Shown: positions 44,913 to 56,613, counted from the stretch's first letter. The stretch: DNA of 64,000 nt from Voacanga thouarsii (GCA_026120185.1 JANUWF010002065.1:144138-208137); one strand, 5' to 3'. The notes: generated from the letters alone by a model not told the origin. Program-made: numbers and translations.

Positions 44913-45680
44913 TTCATATAGATTTGTTTGGACCAATGAGGACTGTTAGTCTTGGCAATAAAAAGTATGCATATATACTAGTTGATGATTTCTCTAAATT
45001 TACTTAAACTTTATTTCGTGGACAAAAGGATGAAACCTTTTCTAAATTTTCAAAACTGATCAAACGCGTTCAAAACTCTATTGGATGCAAAATGATTTCT
45101 ATTAGAAGTGATAATGGTAAAGAATTTTACAACAATGAATTTACACACTTTTGTGATGAAAATGGAGTCTTTCACAATTTTTCAGTAGCCAAAACACCTC
45201 AACAAAATGGTGTTGTTGAGAGAAAAAATCAAACTTTGCAAGAAATGGCTAGATTTATACTTTGTGAAAACGCCCTTCCAAAATACTTTTGGGTTGAAGC
45301 TATTAATACAGCTTACTATATAGTAAACCAAGTTATGTTGAGACCTAGTTTGAAAAAAAATACCTTTTGAACTTATGTTTGACAAAACTCCATCAATCTC
45401 TTATTTTAAAATGTTTGGTTGCAAATGTTTTGTCCTTAATACCTGAGACAATCTTGAAAAATTTGATAGCAAATCCGATGATGCCATATTTCTTAGATAC
45501 TCTTCCAACAAAAAGGCATTAGAGTGTACAATAAAAAAAACTCTTTGTGTGGAAGAATCCATACATGTTGTGTTTGATGAATCTAATATTTATGCTCCAA
45601 TAAAAGATGATGATGATGTAGGAGGTTTAAAGGAAGTAAGAATAGACCAACTCAAAGTTCCACCACTAGATACTCATGTA
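44905..45680 (+). pseudogene. Copia integrase (degenerate)
   Basis: Contains IHIDLFGPMRTVSLGNKKYA YILVDDFSKFT-type core, then a stop, then IRSDNGKEFYNNEF and KTPQQNGVVERKNQTLQEMA. These carry the catalytic Asp residues and the Glu of the D-D-35-E triad (VERKN). The C-terminal GKTPSISYFKMFGCKCFVLN-like part follows after a frameshift at about 45355. Confidence 0.88.
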
Positions 45681-45879
45681 AAAGAAGAAGAAATTGAAGA
45701 ACAATAAGCTGAATAAGGAAAGGAATAAACTGAAGATTCTACGGACCAACAATTACCAAAGGATTAGAAATACAAAACAAGTCATCCCAAAGAACAAATC
45801 ATTGGTAATCCAAACTATGGAGTTAAAACTAGACGGAATTTCATAGATTACTTTGCTCTTCTCTCAAATATAGAATCTA

Positions 45880-46690
45880 ATTGTATTGATGTAGCACTGA
45901 ATGATGAATTTTGGATTATTGCTATGCAAGAAGAATTAAACCAATTTGAAAGAAATCAAGTATGGAAACTTATTCCTAGACCACTTGATCGTCCAGGTTA
46001 TTGGTACCAAGTGGGTATTAATAAATAAACTTGATGAAAATGAAGCTTTGATTAGAAATAAAGTTATATTGGTCACCCAATGATTTAATCAAGAAGAGGG
46101 CATTGATTATGATAAGACATTTGCTCCCGTTGCTAGACTAGAGTCTATAAAAATGCTTCTTACTTTTGCATCCTTCAAAAATTTCATGCTCTATCAAATG
46201 GATGTTTAGAGTGCATTCCTAAATGGTTTTATTGAGGAGGAAGTATATGTTGAACAACTTCCTAGTTTTATTCATGAGCACTTTTCAAATCATATTTTCA
46301 AACTTTCTAAGGCTTTTTATGGGTTAAAACAAGCTCCAAGAGCTTGGTATAAGAGGCTTAGTGGATTTCTGATTTCAAAAGATTTTTTAAGAGGCTTGAT
46401 TGATGCTACCTTATTCATCAAATCTGATAAGTCCGGTGATCTACTAATTGTTCAAATCTATATTAATGATATCATTTTTGTGCTACTAATGACTCTTTGT
46501 GCAAGATGTTTGCTAAGACAATGCAGCAAGAATTTGAAATGAGTATGATGGGAGAACTAAACTTCTTCCTCGGACTAATATTTATAAATCAAGCTAAGCA
46601 TACCAATGAGTTGCTCAAAAGGTTTGGTATGAATGAATCCAAGAAAATCTACACACCTATGAGTACTTCTATAAAATTTAACTAAGATGA
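45880..46690 (+). pseudogene. Copia reverse transcriptase, active site changed
   Basis: Pieces: MQEELNQFERNQVWKLIPRP, then GIDYDKTFAPVARLESIKML, YGLKQAPRAWYKRLSGFL, and YINDIIF. The last should be YVDDIIF; the first catalytic Asp is Asn (codon AAT, 46465-46467). MQQEFEMSMMGELNFFLGL follows in the open frame at 46497. Stops and at least two frameshifts are present. Confidence 0.9.
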
Positions 46691-46727
46691 AAAGGGTAAG
46701 AAGATAGATGAACATAAGTATAGAAGT

Positions 46728-47375
46728 ATGATTGGAAGCTTACTCTATCTTACTGCTAGCCGACCTGACTTTATGTTTTTAGTATATCTTTGTGCTCGTT
46801 TTCAATTATGTCAAAAAGAATCACACCTATGTGCAGTAAAATGCATCATTCGATATCTAATTGGCACATATGATTATGGCTTATGGTATCCTCACACTAA
46901 CACATTTGATCTTATAGGATATACTGATGCAGATTATACCGGCTGCAAAGTGGAAAGAAAAAGCACAAGTGACCATTGTCAATTTCTTGGACACTCTCTT
47001 GTGTTATGGCATAGCAAAAAGCAAGCTTGTGTACCTTTTCCACAACTGAGGCTGAATATATTGCAGTAGCCAGCTGTTGCACACAAATTTTGTAGATGAA
47101 AAATACATTGCTTGATTTTGGTCTTAACTTTAATTGCGTACCTATATTATGTGACAATACAAGTCTATCAATCTAATAAAAAATCCTGTTCAACATTCTA
47201 GGACAAAGCATATAGAAGTTAAATATCATTTTATCTGTGATCATGTACTTAAAGGCGATGTGTGTGTTGAATATATTTCAACTGATGAACAACTTGCCGA
47301 TATCTTTACAAAACCTCTGGCTAAAGAAAGAATCAACAATCTGAGAAGAGGTTTGAGAATTACAAAAAGTCACAT
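46728..47375 (+). pseudogene. Copia RNase H (degenerate)
   Basis: An open frame of 113 codons begins MIGSLLYLTASRPDFMFLVY, then YTDADYTGCKVERKSTSDHC. A 1-base shift before TEAEYIAVASCC moves the reading. KHIEVKYHFICDHVLKGDV and ADIFTKPLAKERINNLR close the pol at about 47375. Confidence 0.88.
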
Positions 47376-47865
47376 AACTAACCTGGCTGCATAATTTTTA
47401 TTTATTTATTTATTTTGCAGGATTAATGAAGATGATGTTTTTGGACGCAGTGTTTGTATCTAAAATGCACCAACAAAGTTTTTGGACGCAGTATTTGAGT
47501 CCAAAACATACATCCAAAATTCATTTCTGAAAAAGTTCCGTTTGGATGATTATTTCGGTTTGGGTCAAAATCCAAAATAGAACTATTTTTTTTATACTTT
47601 ATATTTCCCTTTTTTTTAAAAAAAAAATAACTGCTTCTATTTTCCAATTTTTTAATTTCAAAAATGGTTTGCGCTTTTCTCAATATAGTTTCTCTAAATC
47701 TTTGTATTAATTTGTCTTTTCAATGTACTTTCTATCACAACTCTCCAAATATTCAAAGGACTTTGTTTCTTCTCTCCTCCAAATCTCTGTAACCGGCATC
47801 TTCCAAAAACTCTCTAATTTCTTCCTCTCCAAACAACCAACAGTCCAAAAGCCCTAATTTTTTCA
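47376..47865 (+). other. Leader between Copia pol and the extra ORF
   Basis: Contains a pyrimidine/AT stretch ending ATTTATTTTGCAG|GATT (47400-47422), which looks like a 3' splice site, and two copies of TTTTTGGACGCAGT (about 47438 and 47477). The remainder is AT-rich and non-coding. Confidence 0.45.
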
Positions 47866-48780
47866 ATGGCAAAAACAAAATCATCTATACCAAATCCCAA
47901 GAAAGTACAAAAAATGTCTCCAAAGACGAAGAAAAAAGGTTCAACATTGAACAAAGTAAAAGGAAAAGAAGTCTCACCAGAACCAGACTTCTCGGCATCA
48001 CATCATGATTCTTTGAAGTCTTCACTGGAACAAGTGAGTTCCGAAAACCAGGTATTTCGATTTATTGACTCTAAGAGTGAATCTGATTACAATGTCTGGG
48101 TTTCTAGAGATAAAAATGTTATTTCTGGATACTGTGTCAATCCATCGTCCATTCTGAATCTCTCAAATGTGTTGGATATGTGTGAGTATATTGGTTAGGG
48201 TAGTTTACTTTCTGTTGATGAAAAATTACATACCCCACTTGTTTGGGAATTTTATGCCAATCTGAGAAAAAGAAATCTCGAAGAGACAAGGGGAGATTTA
48301 TGATTCGTTGGTATGTTTCTAGAGTTAGAGTGAAGGACATTAAGTTTGATCACTGAATAGAATCTGTGAAGTAAGGGACGAAGGGGTTCAATATTTTAAA
48401 TTGAATAATTTTCCAAAAGGAAATGGCATATTTGAGTTAAAGAAATTTGAGAAAATTTTTGCTAGAGGAAGGAGTTTTGAGAATTCAAGTAATACAATAC
48501 TAAATAGCTGAATAGAGTTAGGAGGATCTTGCACCATATGGTTTCTACCATGGTGGTGCCGAGTTTTGGTCATAAGATCTTCATAAATATTTTGTAGATG
48601 GTAATTATGTTAGCTTTGGCAGAGGAAAGGCAAATTAGTTTTGGATTTTTAGCTGCCAAGTTGATGCTGCAATCGAGAAATACTGCTAGCAAAGCATTGC
48701 CATTTGGAAATCTTTTAACAAAGGTCTTCAGATATGTTAATGTTGATTTAAATTCAGTTCCCTGTGACCCGTCAAAATGA
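47866..48780 (+). pseudogene. Extra 3' ORF of the Copia, first part (plant-transposon-protein-like)
   Basis: ATG at 47866 opens a basic N-terminus (AKTKSSIPNPKKVQKMSPKT) and runs 110 codons. After a stop, TPLVWEFYANLRKRN and, in another frame, RWYVSRVRVKDIKFDH are seen. Later come ILHHMVSTMVVPSFG, then AAKLMLQSRN and ALPFGNLLTKVFRYVNVDL. The series FYANL, HH...P..GH and ALPFGxLxTxVFxxxxVDL is the pattern of the uncharacterised plant domain Transposase_32, common in plant retroelement extra ORFs. In Sireviruses an ORF in this place has been called envelope-like; nothing here shows a signal peptide or membrane span. Confidence 0.65.
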
Positions 48781-49409
48781 ATGTTTATAGCTTTGATTCT
48801 TTTGAGAGATTGGGATATGTAAAAGTGAGCAATGAATGGAAGTTGCTTCAAGATACTGAAGGTGAGGAAAATGAAAGACTATTAAAAATAAAAGCAGAAG
48901 GAAAGATTGCCTTTTCCGTTGGGGCAAAAAGAAAACTTAAGGAAGATCCTAAAAAAGAATTCTCTGCTAAAGGAAAGGAAAAGGACAAGGGACTATCTGA
49001 GAGTATTTTGGACGCTAACAACTCATTGGCTATCAAACTAGATAGTCTCAATTCAGAGCTTCAAAATCTTGGCAATACACTGACAGCAGTAGACAAGACA
49101 ACAAAAATAGATGACCCGGTGTCTACACCTACAGTATCTACTCAAGCAAAGGCAACAGAAGAAGAACCAGTCATTGAGGAAAAGACTGAACAAGAACAGC
49201 CTGCAGCAGAAGAAGTGCCTGTTACTATGCAAACCAAGGAAAAATTCTCGATTCAAGAAGCTATATCACCTTCTGCCTCCTCCAAACCATATGTCTCATC
49301 TGAAAAGAGACAGAAGCATGTTGTGGTTAAAAGAAAATCTAATAGAATTGCTAGTCAACATTCTCGAAAGAGTGCAGGATCAAAACCTGAAACAATTCAC
49401 ATTTTCTAA
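48777..49409 (+). pseudogene. Extra 3' ORF of the Copia, C-terminal coiled-coil part
   Basis: A 210-codon open frame, Lys/Glu-rich, with a helical SILDANNSLAIKLDSLNSEL segment, a Gln/Glu-rich repeat-like middle (EEEPVIEEKTEQEQPAAEEV) and a basic end with KRKSNRIASQHSRKS. It overlaps the end of the preceding piece by 4 bp, the sign of a former single ORF with a frameshift. Function unknown. Confidence 0.6.
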
Positions 49410-50827
49410 GAAGATCAGTTTGATAGAATGCTCTTCAGTTGACCTCTAACCCGACTGCCCTCAATTCTCTCTGCTATCGTGAACAATTTATTTTTTGCAG
49501 TTGAACAATTTACTTTTCTGTCTTTACTTATGCACAAGATTATCTACTTAAATTCTAAATACTTCCTATCTATCTATATTCTATTTCTTCTGCTTATTTT
49601 CTGTTATTACTCTTTTTGATTGATGACAAAGAGGGAGAAAATATAAAACTGACTGGATATGAAATTGGATAGTTACTAGATATAATTGCTAGACATGAAG
49701 CTGACTAGAAAGTTTTTGATTGGGAAATATTGGGATAGTTACTGATATAATTAGTTATGACTGGAAAATATTGGGGTAGTTACTAATATGATTAGTTATG
49801 ACTAGAAAATGTTGGAATGTTGGGATAATTTTTTGCATACAATTCTACTTATAATTGTAAGCGTTACAATTGATTATTCTACTGATTGTGAGCATTATAA
49901 TTGACTCTGTTGACTGGGCTATAATTATTCTACAGATTTATTTGATTATTTATCTATGTGATAGTATGCTATGCTCTTTGTTCCACTGATTAAGGAATAA
50001 ATTTACTTGAGGGAAACTTTGTGCTTTAATTTGATATTTTTGGATGAACTGCTTGATATGAATATTGATCATCTCTGATATCAGTTTGTTGATATCCAAA
50101 TTGGACACCAGTTTGGTACTCTGAATTTCGTCCAAAAGTATTCTTTTCGTAATTAAGGTATCTTTGAGACTAGATTGATAAGATGTTTTTAAGTTATTGA
50201 TATGATTTTATGACAATTTCATTAATAAAAAATTCAATCAGATGAATTGCTTCCTTTATGATCAAAATTCCTTGAGATTCTGAAAAATCTATTATCTCGT
50301 ACATTATGTCAGGGGGAGTTTTGGACTCATATTTTCTTGATCCAAAATTTTTTTTCTTAAAAGATTCATACCGTTTTTTGGACACACACCGTTTGGATAT
50401 CCAAAACTCACATTCATAAAAGTTTCATATTAACTTTCACCAATGTTTTGGACGTATGTTTTGGACATACAAAATTGACTTCAATTTCTCTCTCATTTAC
50501 AAATATTCATATATACAAATATTAAGGGGGAGCATCTCATCATATAACTTACCTACTATATCTCTTTTATAAAAATCATTGTATCATTATTTCTTTTTGG
50601 AATAATCGTTTGATGGAAGGATGGAGGATATGGATGTAGCTTGGGCCATAGGTTCATTGAGCCATGTTTGTGAGTATATGCTTTAATTTTCTATCTTAAT
50701 CTCATAAGCACTCTTTGAGTTCTATAATGAGAGATTGTATTTCAATAAAAAATATTTTTATTTCTTTCGGTCTAACATGTTTATACAGTTATTTATTTCA
50801 CAATCCCATCAAATTTTGTCATCACTC
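49410..50827 (+). other. Non-coding 3' region of the Copia
   Basis: About 1.4 kb of AT-rich sequence without a supported gene. It has repeated short motifs such as GGATAGTTACT-type direct repeats (49660-49800) and several TTTTGGA/TCCAAAA pairs (50330-50470). Confidence 0.55.
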
Positions 50828-50841
50828 AAAAAGAGGGAGAT
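50828..50841 (+). other. Polypurine tract of the Copia
   Basis: AAAAAGAGGGAGAT immediately upstream of the 3' LTR; it primes plus-strand synthesis. Confidence 0.85.
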
Positions 50842-52035
50842 TGTTAGCCCTAAGGGCTTTTTCCTATGTTTTGACTTATGAAAAATATTGATATAGACTA
50901 ACGTGTGTGATCTATATGTGATAGGATATGTTTGACATCAGTTCTTCTAAGGTATTCAAATAAGATTGTTAAGCATCTCTTGAGCAATGGAATTCAAGAA
51001 TTGGTGATCAAGATGAAATTCAAGCTTATGAGATTGCATACCAAAAAGTCTTTATGAAAGAATTTTAGACTAGGAATTGTTACTAAGGTATTTCTTGTTA
51101 ATTTTTATATCTCTTTACTTTATGATTCAATTGATTTCTACCTTAAAGCACATAAAGAAAAATATTTCAAAGTTTTAAATCTCAGAATTTTGGATTGAGT
51201 AATTTGGATGATTCTACATCCAAAAGATTCATCCAAAATCCTATAAACAGTGTCAAAGCGTTTCTGCCTGAAAAAATGTCATTTTGGACTTACCTTTCAG
51301 ATGCATTATCGTCCGAAACATGAGTCCAAAATACGGGTAAATTTAATAAAAAAGTTATAATCATTTTATAGCCGTTGATACTTCACTTTATGGCTCTATA
51401 TAAAGCCTCTAAACATGATTTGACATAAGATTTTTGTGGTATCCTTTTAAGAGACACTCTTTCTCTATAGAAAACAAAAATCTCATTTATCAAAGAACTT
51501 CACAGTAAATTCAAATTGTGTCTAAAAGATAAAAGTGTTTGTGTTTTTTCCTTGGTGCACATCTGCTCAAACAAGTGAGTTTTTACTATTCTATTGATAT
51601 TCAATCTCTTTTGTATTACAAGGTTATGGTGTAAAACCTATTTGGGGTGAACCTTGATTTGATTGTCTAGTTGAGAGGTTTTGGAAAACTAAATGTGGTG
51701 ATCCTCTCTTGTATCTGGTGCAGTTTGATTTCATTAAGTTGAGTAAATAAAGTCTGGTTAAAAATCCTTAAGTGTGAGCTTAAGGTAGTAGATGTAGATC
51801 TTAGTAGACCGAACCACTATACATTCTAAGTCTCATTTCTTTGCACACAATATTAACTGCATTGTATTTTTTACTTTAGTCTGAATCTGGATATTTCTCA
51901 AAATTTCCTTAGATAGCTTTCTTTGTTGCCATGAAGTTGGTCCAAGAAACTTGAAGATCATCAATATTCTGTATATCAGATGACTCAAAAATTTTAGTTC
52001 GCCAAAAACCTTATTCACCCCCCTAAGGTTTTTTA
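50842..52035 (+). repeat. 3' LTR of the Copia
   Basis: 1194 bp, with TGTTAGCCC at the start and GGTTTTTTA at the end (CA to TA). It keeps the TATA-like CTATATAAAG at 51396-51405 that the 5' LTR lacks. Confidence 0.9.
51396..51405 (+). promoter_or_regulatory. Putative TATA box of the Copia LTR
   Basis: CTATATAAAG in the 3' LTR, a good plant TATA box. It lies about 555 bp into the LTR, within a segment deleted from the 5' LTR. Confidence 0.55.
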
Positions 52036-52649
52036 GGGTGGATCTCTCCTTCAATTGGAATTTATGCTATTTGATCCACCTCTCTATATGTGTATCTCTT
52101 CCCTTGTGTTTTCTTGTACTTTTATGTGCCTCTTAGATGCTAAACTCTTAACTTATGAAGTCTTGGCCAAATAGAATTCAAAAGATACCAAAACCCTTTA
52201 GAAAATACCAAATTCATGTACAGAATATTCACCTTCCAGAGCCCAACTAGCTCCGAGTACTATCGACCCACCTAGTGCCAGATGTATTCTGTTCTTCCTT
52301 TGGAGTTTTGCTCTATTTTCTATCTGCAGACAGAATGGACTCGGTGCTAGGAGTACTTGACAGACCTGGCGCCAGGTCTGTTCTGGTTTTTCCTTGAACG
52401 TTGGCTCAATTTCTACTTTTGACCAGAATGGACCCGGCGCCTAATCCATTGGCTGGGCCTCGAGCTAGGTGAATTCTATAATTATTCACTTTTTGCTCGA
52501 ATTTAACTTAAATCTGTACCAAATTTGTCAAAAATACTTTTCATAAGTAAAATGTCAAATAAGAATGAATATGCCTAGTTATTATAACAAATATATCTTA
52601 AAACAACCTCAAATAACTAGAAAAATAATGGTGATTTTAGCCCCTATCA
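52036..52649 (-). repeat. 5' LTR of the Athila-like element, right part
   Basis: Continues after the Copia. It matches 34801-35414 and ends GCCCCTATCA, with the GC islet at 52235-52465. Confidence 0.9.
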
Positions 52650-52654
52650 AATTG

Positions 52655-53600
52655 CACATGTCCCTACCCCACTTGCATCACATTGTATCTCAAATGCCCT
52701 TTCAAAGTTAGGCAGGATAAGAATTGGAGCTTAGCTCAATTTGTCATTGAGGGTTTGAAAGGTTTGTTGTTGGATTTTCTCCCACCTAAATCCCACATTT
52801 TTTTTCACCACTTCAGTTAGAGGGGTTGCTAGGGTGCTAAAATTCTTGATAAATCTCTAATAGAAACTAGCTAGCCCATAGATACTACGAACTTAGGTAA
52901 TGGTGGTAGGATTAGGCTAATCATAGATAGCTTCCACTCTTTTCTCATCAACCTCAATCCCCTTAGCACTCACAATATACCCAAGGAATGTAACCCTCTC
53001 TAATAAAAAAGAGCAATTTTCTAAGTTAGCATATAATCTCTCCCTTCACAGAGCCACAAGCACACATTGAAAATGATTCAAATGATCCACATATGTTTTG
53101 TTATATATCAATATATCATGAACAACAAACTTTCTAATGAATTTTCTTAAAACAAGATGCATTAAACACATGAAAGTATTAGGAGCATTAGACAATCCAA
53201 AAGGTATAATAAGCCATTCATACAATCCTTGTTTAGTTTTAAAGGTCGTTTTCCACTTATCCTCTTCATTAATCCTAATTTGGTGATAAGCGGATTTTAA
53301 GTCAATTTAAGAGAAAATACATGCACCAAATAACTCATCAAGCAAGTCTCAAGTCTAAGAATGGGATAGCAATACTTAATCATGATTTGTTAATGGCACG
53401 ATAATCCACATACATACGCCAAGTTCCATCTTTCTTGGGAACCAAAAGAACTAAAACCGCACTTGGGCTTAAGTTCTCTCTCCTATGTCCCTTCTCAAGC
53501 AATTCCTTCACTTCTTTTTGTAATTCCTTGGCCTCCTCCGAATTGGTTCTATAGGCCGATCGGTTAGGGATAACGGCTCAAGGCACAAAATTTATTTAAT
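52655..53600 (-). pseudogene. Reverse transcriptase of the nested Ty3/Gypsy element, active site lost
   Basis: Minus-strand pieces: PNRPAYRTNPEEAKELQ, LVPKKDGTWRMYVDYRAIN, then [48 protein letters not shown], and at the end EIQCDASGVGTCAI, the start of RNase H. The catalytic motif of the family is KFVVVYFDDILIYSK. Here 9 bp are missing and the remaining Asp is preceded by His, so the YFDD motif is gone. The reading continues at 33895. Confidence 0.88.
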
Positions 53601-54217
53601 GCTAGATTTCTCTTATGGGTGGTAATTTTCTTGGCATCTCTTTTGGAAAAATATCATTAAACTCTTGGAGAATAGCTATAGTTTCATTAGACAAAGACAA
53701 GGTAGAATCATTAGTAGAAATATAAGATCCTTTGTAAATAAAAAGAATAACAGGTTCCTTAGCTTCTATTGCTTCTATGACCTCACTCCTTTTTTAAAAG
53801 TAGTTTACTCTTCTTGTACCTCTCCTCTTTTGTCCTTGCTTACTTCCATCCTTGATAGTCAAAGGTACTGTTTTTCCCATTTTTTTCTCAACTTTTTATC
53901 TTTCTTCTCTTATTCTTTTCTCTCTAACTCTTGTTTTTGTTTAGCATCTTGTGCTCTTTTTTTCTTCTCTCTTTCCCTCATGATTCTTTGGTCTTTGTTC
54001 ATCTCACTTGGGGGCATAAGGGTAAGATTAAATTTGGATCCATCCTTGAGCATAGAATAAGTGTTTTTTCTCCCCTATCATATTACCAAGGCCTCTTTAT
54101 GAGTAAGTGACCCATTTGTATAAGCACCACATCATATAGCACATTATCTTTATAATTCCTCACCTCAAAAGATACCAAGACTTATTTATTAACCATCAAT
54201 TCCCTACTATTATTCAA

Positions 54218-54484
54218 CTATTGTAACTTGTAGGGTTTGGGATGTTTAATCCATTTCATGTCCAATTCATCAACTAAGCTTGCACTAATCATATTAGTAC
54301 AACTCTCACTATTCACAATAACACTATAAGGGGTCTTGTTGATTAGACATCTTGTATAGAATATGTTCTCTCTTTGTTGATGGTCTTGGTCTTCAATTGT
54401 TTGAGCATTCAATGATCTCCTTGTGACTCCAACTAAGGCATACTCTTGGTCAACTACTTCCCTTTCATCACTTTTCTCTTCCAT
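54218..54484 (-). pseudogene. Protease of the nested Ty3/Gypsy element
   Basis: An 88-codon open piece with CLINKTPYSVIVNSESCTNM ISASLVDEL-type phrasing, followed by HPKPYKLQ. The family has CSVIIDGGSCTNVAS; the catalytic Asp of D-G-G is Asn here. The region 53600-54217 between PR and RT is low in recognisable motifs and rich in T runs. Confidence 0.8.
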
Positions 54485-54511
54485 ATATATTTTCTTCTTG
54501 GTCTCTTTGGT

Positions 54512-55702
54512 TCATTTCTCCCTCTTCTTCTTTGTCAGTTGAAACTTCTCTATAGGAGTTAGTGTACATAACCCTTTTGCTTGGACACTAATGGGAAGTA
54601 TGTCCATAATCAAGACACTTAAAGAACTTGATATCTCTATTCTATTGTAGCCTCTCCAAGGCTTTTTCTTTGTCCTTGTTCCAACATTCCCTAAGTTTCT
54701 AATCTTTCTTAGGCTTCCATCCTTCCTTTGGCTTTTTGTACTCCCTTTGGAAAGGTTTAGGAGCATCACTCCTCTTAATTAGCATCTTACTAGTAGTGTT
54801 CGGATTTGGAAGTGTAGGCTTAGCAAAGGCCTTCCTCTTTAGATACTTTTTAATCTTCACAACGGCATAAACCATATCCTCAAAACGATCATAGGAGTGT
54901 AACTTTATCAAATTAGCTATTTCTCTATTCAATCCTCCTAATAACCTAGTCCTTATTGCTCTATAGTCCTCTTGGATTTGGGCCCTCATTAACTTCACTT
55001 CCGTTTCCTTATGGTAATCTTCCACACTTTTATTCCTTACTTGAGTGATTGAAGTCTTGGGTAGAAATCATAATAATAGTGGTATGAAACAAACCTAACT
55101 CTTATTATGTCCTTTCACAAGTTCCAATTTGCCATGGCTTCTACTCCCATTTGCCTTCTTTGAGCACTAACTTGCTCCTACCAAACCAAATCATACTCAG
55201 AAAAATTTAAAATAGCTAGCCTCACCTTGGATCTCTCACTATAAGTATGATACTCAAAAAATATTTTCATTTTGCTCTCCCATTCAAAATAGTCTTTGGA
55301 TCACTCTTTCCACAGAATGTAGGCACCTTCATCTTGATATAGTTCAACTCTCATACCATATCTTTTCCCTTTCATGGGAGTTTGTTGGAATCCTCCAATA
55401 GAGTGCTCATCTCAATCTTCACCTTGTTGAGCATTTAACGGATGAATATAAGCATCATCATCCCTCACTCTAGGGTTAGGAGCTTCAAATTGTTCTTGGC
55501 CCCTTCTTTGTGCTACGGTAGAAGATTGACCCAAATGATGTTTTAATTTCGTCATCTCCCTTATCATATCTTCAAACCTACTATGCATTATTCTCATCAT
55601 AGCACTTAAATCATCTCGCAAGGCCCTAACATCAATTGATTCTTCTTGTGGCCTACTAGGTCCACTTAGGTTAAGCCTTGAAATTTCTTATTCATGGGCC
55701 AT
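54512..55702 (-). pseudogene. Gag of the nested Ty3/Gypsy element
   Basis: Starts at ATG 55702 (MAHE, then a stop, EISRLNLSGPSRPQEESIDV). The open part 55621-55412 is a helical start (ALRDDLSAMMRIMHSRF). A degenerate middle has VPTFCGKSDPKT and FEW/WW-type capsid residues. The open part 55025-54699 continues with EDYHKETEVKLMRAQIQED and NREIANLIKL (family DYHKEMExxMIRANVEED, LNxxIANxVEL). Near 54610 the zinc knuckle reads FKCLDYGHTSH, stop, CPSKR, with its first Cys changed to Phe. Confidence 0.85.
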
Positions 55703-56590
55703 GGTGATAGAATATTCAATGAGTTATACCTGCAAAAGTGATTAACAAAAGAAATAGATCCTCTTTTCACTCCCTTGAGTGTTTACTCTCAAAGATAATC
55801 ACTTTACACTCATGTTTACTCTCTTTAGCTCTTTTGTTAATAATCTTTACCTCTTGCCTTTTTCTCAGCACTCAAATCTTCTTGTTCAATCTCAATTCTC
55901 TCTAATAGCTAAAGATTTAATCCAACTAAATAAGTCATCAAAAACCAATGAACTTTCCAATTAGGGGGTTTTAGAGAAATTTCAACAAACACTTATTAGG
56001 CACCTTAAACAAACAAATTTTCAAGTAAGAAATTTAAGAAATAAGGACTCAATTAACACAAGAACAAATACTAAAAGTATAAGGAATCAAGTTCAACAAG
56101 AAACAAATAAGAATTAGCAAGTACGAAGAAACAAGAACAACTAGTTAATAGGAAATGAATAACAAGATAACCTCAAGTGTATAATAGTAAGGATGAGTTC
56201 AATGAGTATGGATTTCAACAATAGAATAATATACCAAGTCTCACTATCCCAAGGAATGGAAAAGAAAAGCCAAAACTCCCAACTATAGCCACAAACATTC
56301 TCATAGAATATTAATAAAGTACCTCGGTTGTAATCCCGTCACTTAAAACTAATTAATATTTTTCACCCATATTCAAACCTATTTTCACTACAAACATAAG
56401 ATAAATTTGTTCACAAGCATTATAATAACATCAAGGAGCAATTTTCTTAAGGAAAAAATCAAGAAATGACAAAGATATCATGACTTTTTTAAAGTATTTT
56501 TTTGAGTTATCGGGTTTCCCTTATTTTCCTTCAATTTTGTAAAACTCTTTTTTTTTTTTTATTTCAAGCTTTGTTTGGAATAAAAACTTT
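55703..56590. other. Leader of the nested Ty3/Gypsy element
   Basis: Non-coding, AT-rich DNA between the primer site and gag; nothing else seen. Confidence 0.6.
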
Positions 56591-56592
56591 TC

Positions 56593-56606
56593 TTACTCTG
56601 ATACCA
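56593..56606 (-). other. Primer binding site, initiator tRNA-Met
   Basis: Minus strand TTGGTATCAGAGTAAG lies within 8 bp of the LTR edge at 56614. Confidence 0.85.
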
Positions 56607-56613
56607 AGCTCTT

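Larger units (their letters stand above)
41366..52035 (+). mobile_element. SIRE-like Ty1/Copia retrotransposon with an extra 3' ORF
   Basis: LTRs are at 41366-42481 and 50842-52035 (starting TGTTAGCCCTAA), and the target duplication is GGATG/GGGTG (41361-41365 and 52036-52040). The undisturbed sister LTR at 34805 reads GGGTG at the site. The order is gag, PR, IN, RT, RH, which is Copia. There is 3.4 kb between RNase H and the 3' LTR, holding an additional ORF, as in Sireviruses. The pol has stops, frameshifts and a changed RT active site. It is the innermost and so the youngest of the nest. Confidence 0.92.
33901..52649 (-). mobile_element. Athila-like non-autonomous element (gag plus extra ORF, no pol)
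   Basis: The two LTRs are 33901-35414 and 40461-52649, the latter split by a Copia. Removing the Copia and its duplicated target gives about 1514 bp for both. The target duplication is AACTG (33896-33900) against AATTG (52650-52654). The internal region is only 5 kb (35415-40460). It has a primer site, a degenerate gag (40178-38896) and a second degenerate ORF (37683-36801) but no RT, RNase H or integrase. It therefore depended on an autonomous relative. It lies in the RNase H of the surrounding Ty3/Gypsy element. Confidence 0.9.

Noticed and set aside
49111..49449. Plus-strand open frame overlapping the end of the Copia extra ORF
   Set aside because: Another frame of the same coding region; the acidic, coiled-coil frame fits better.
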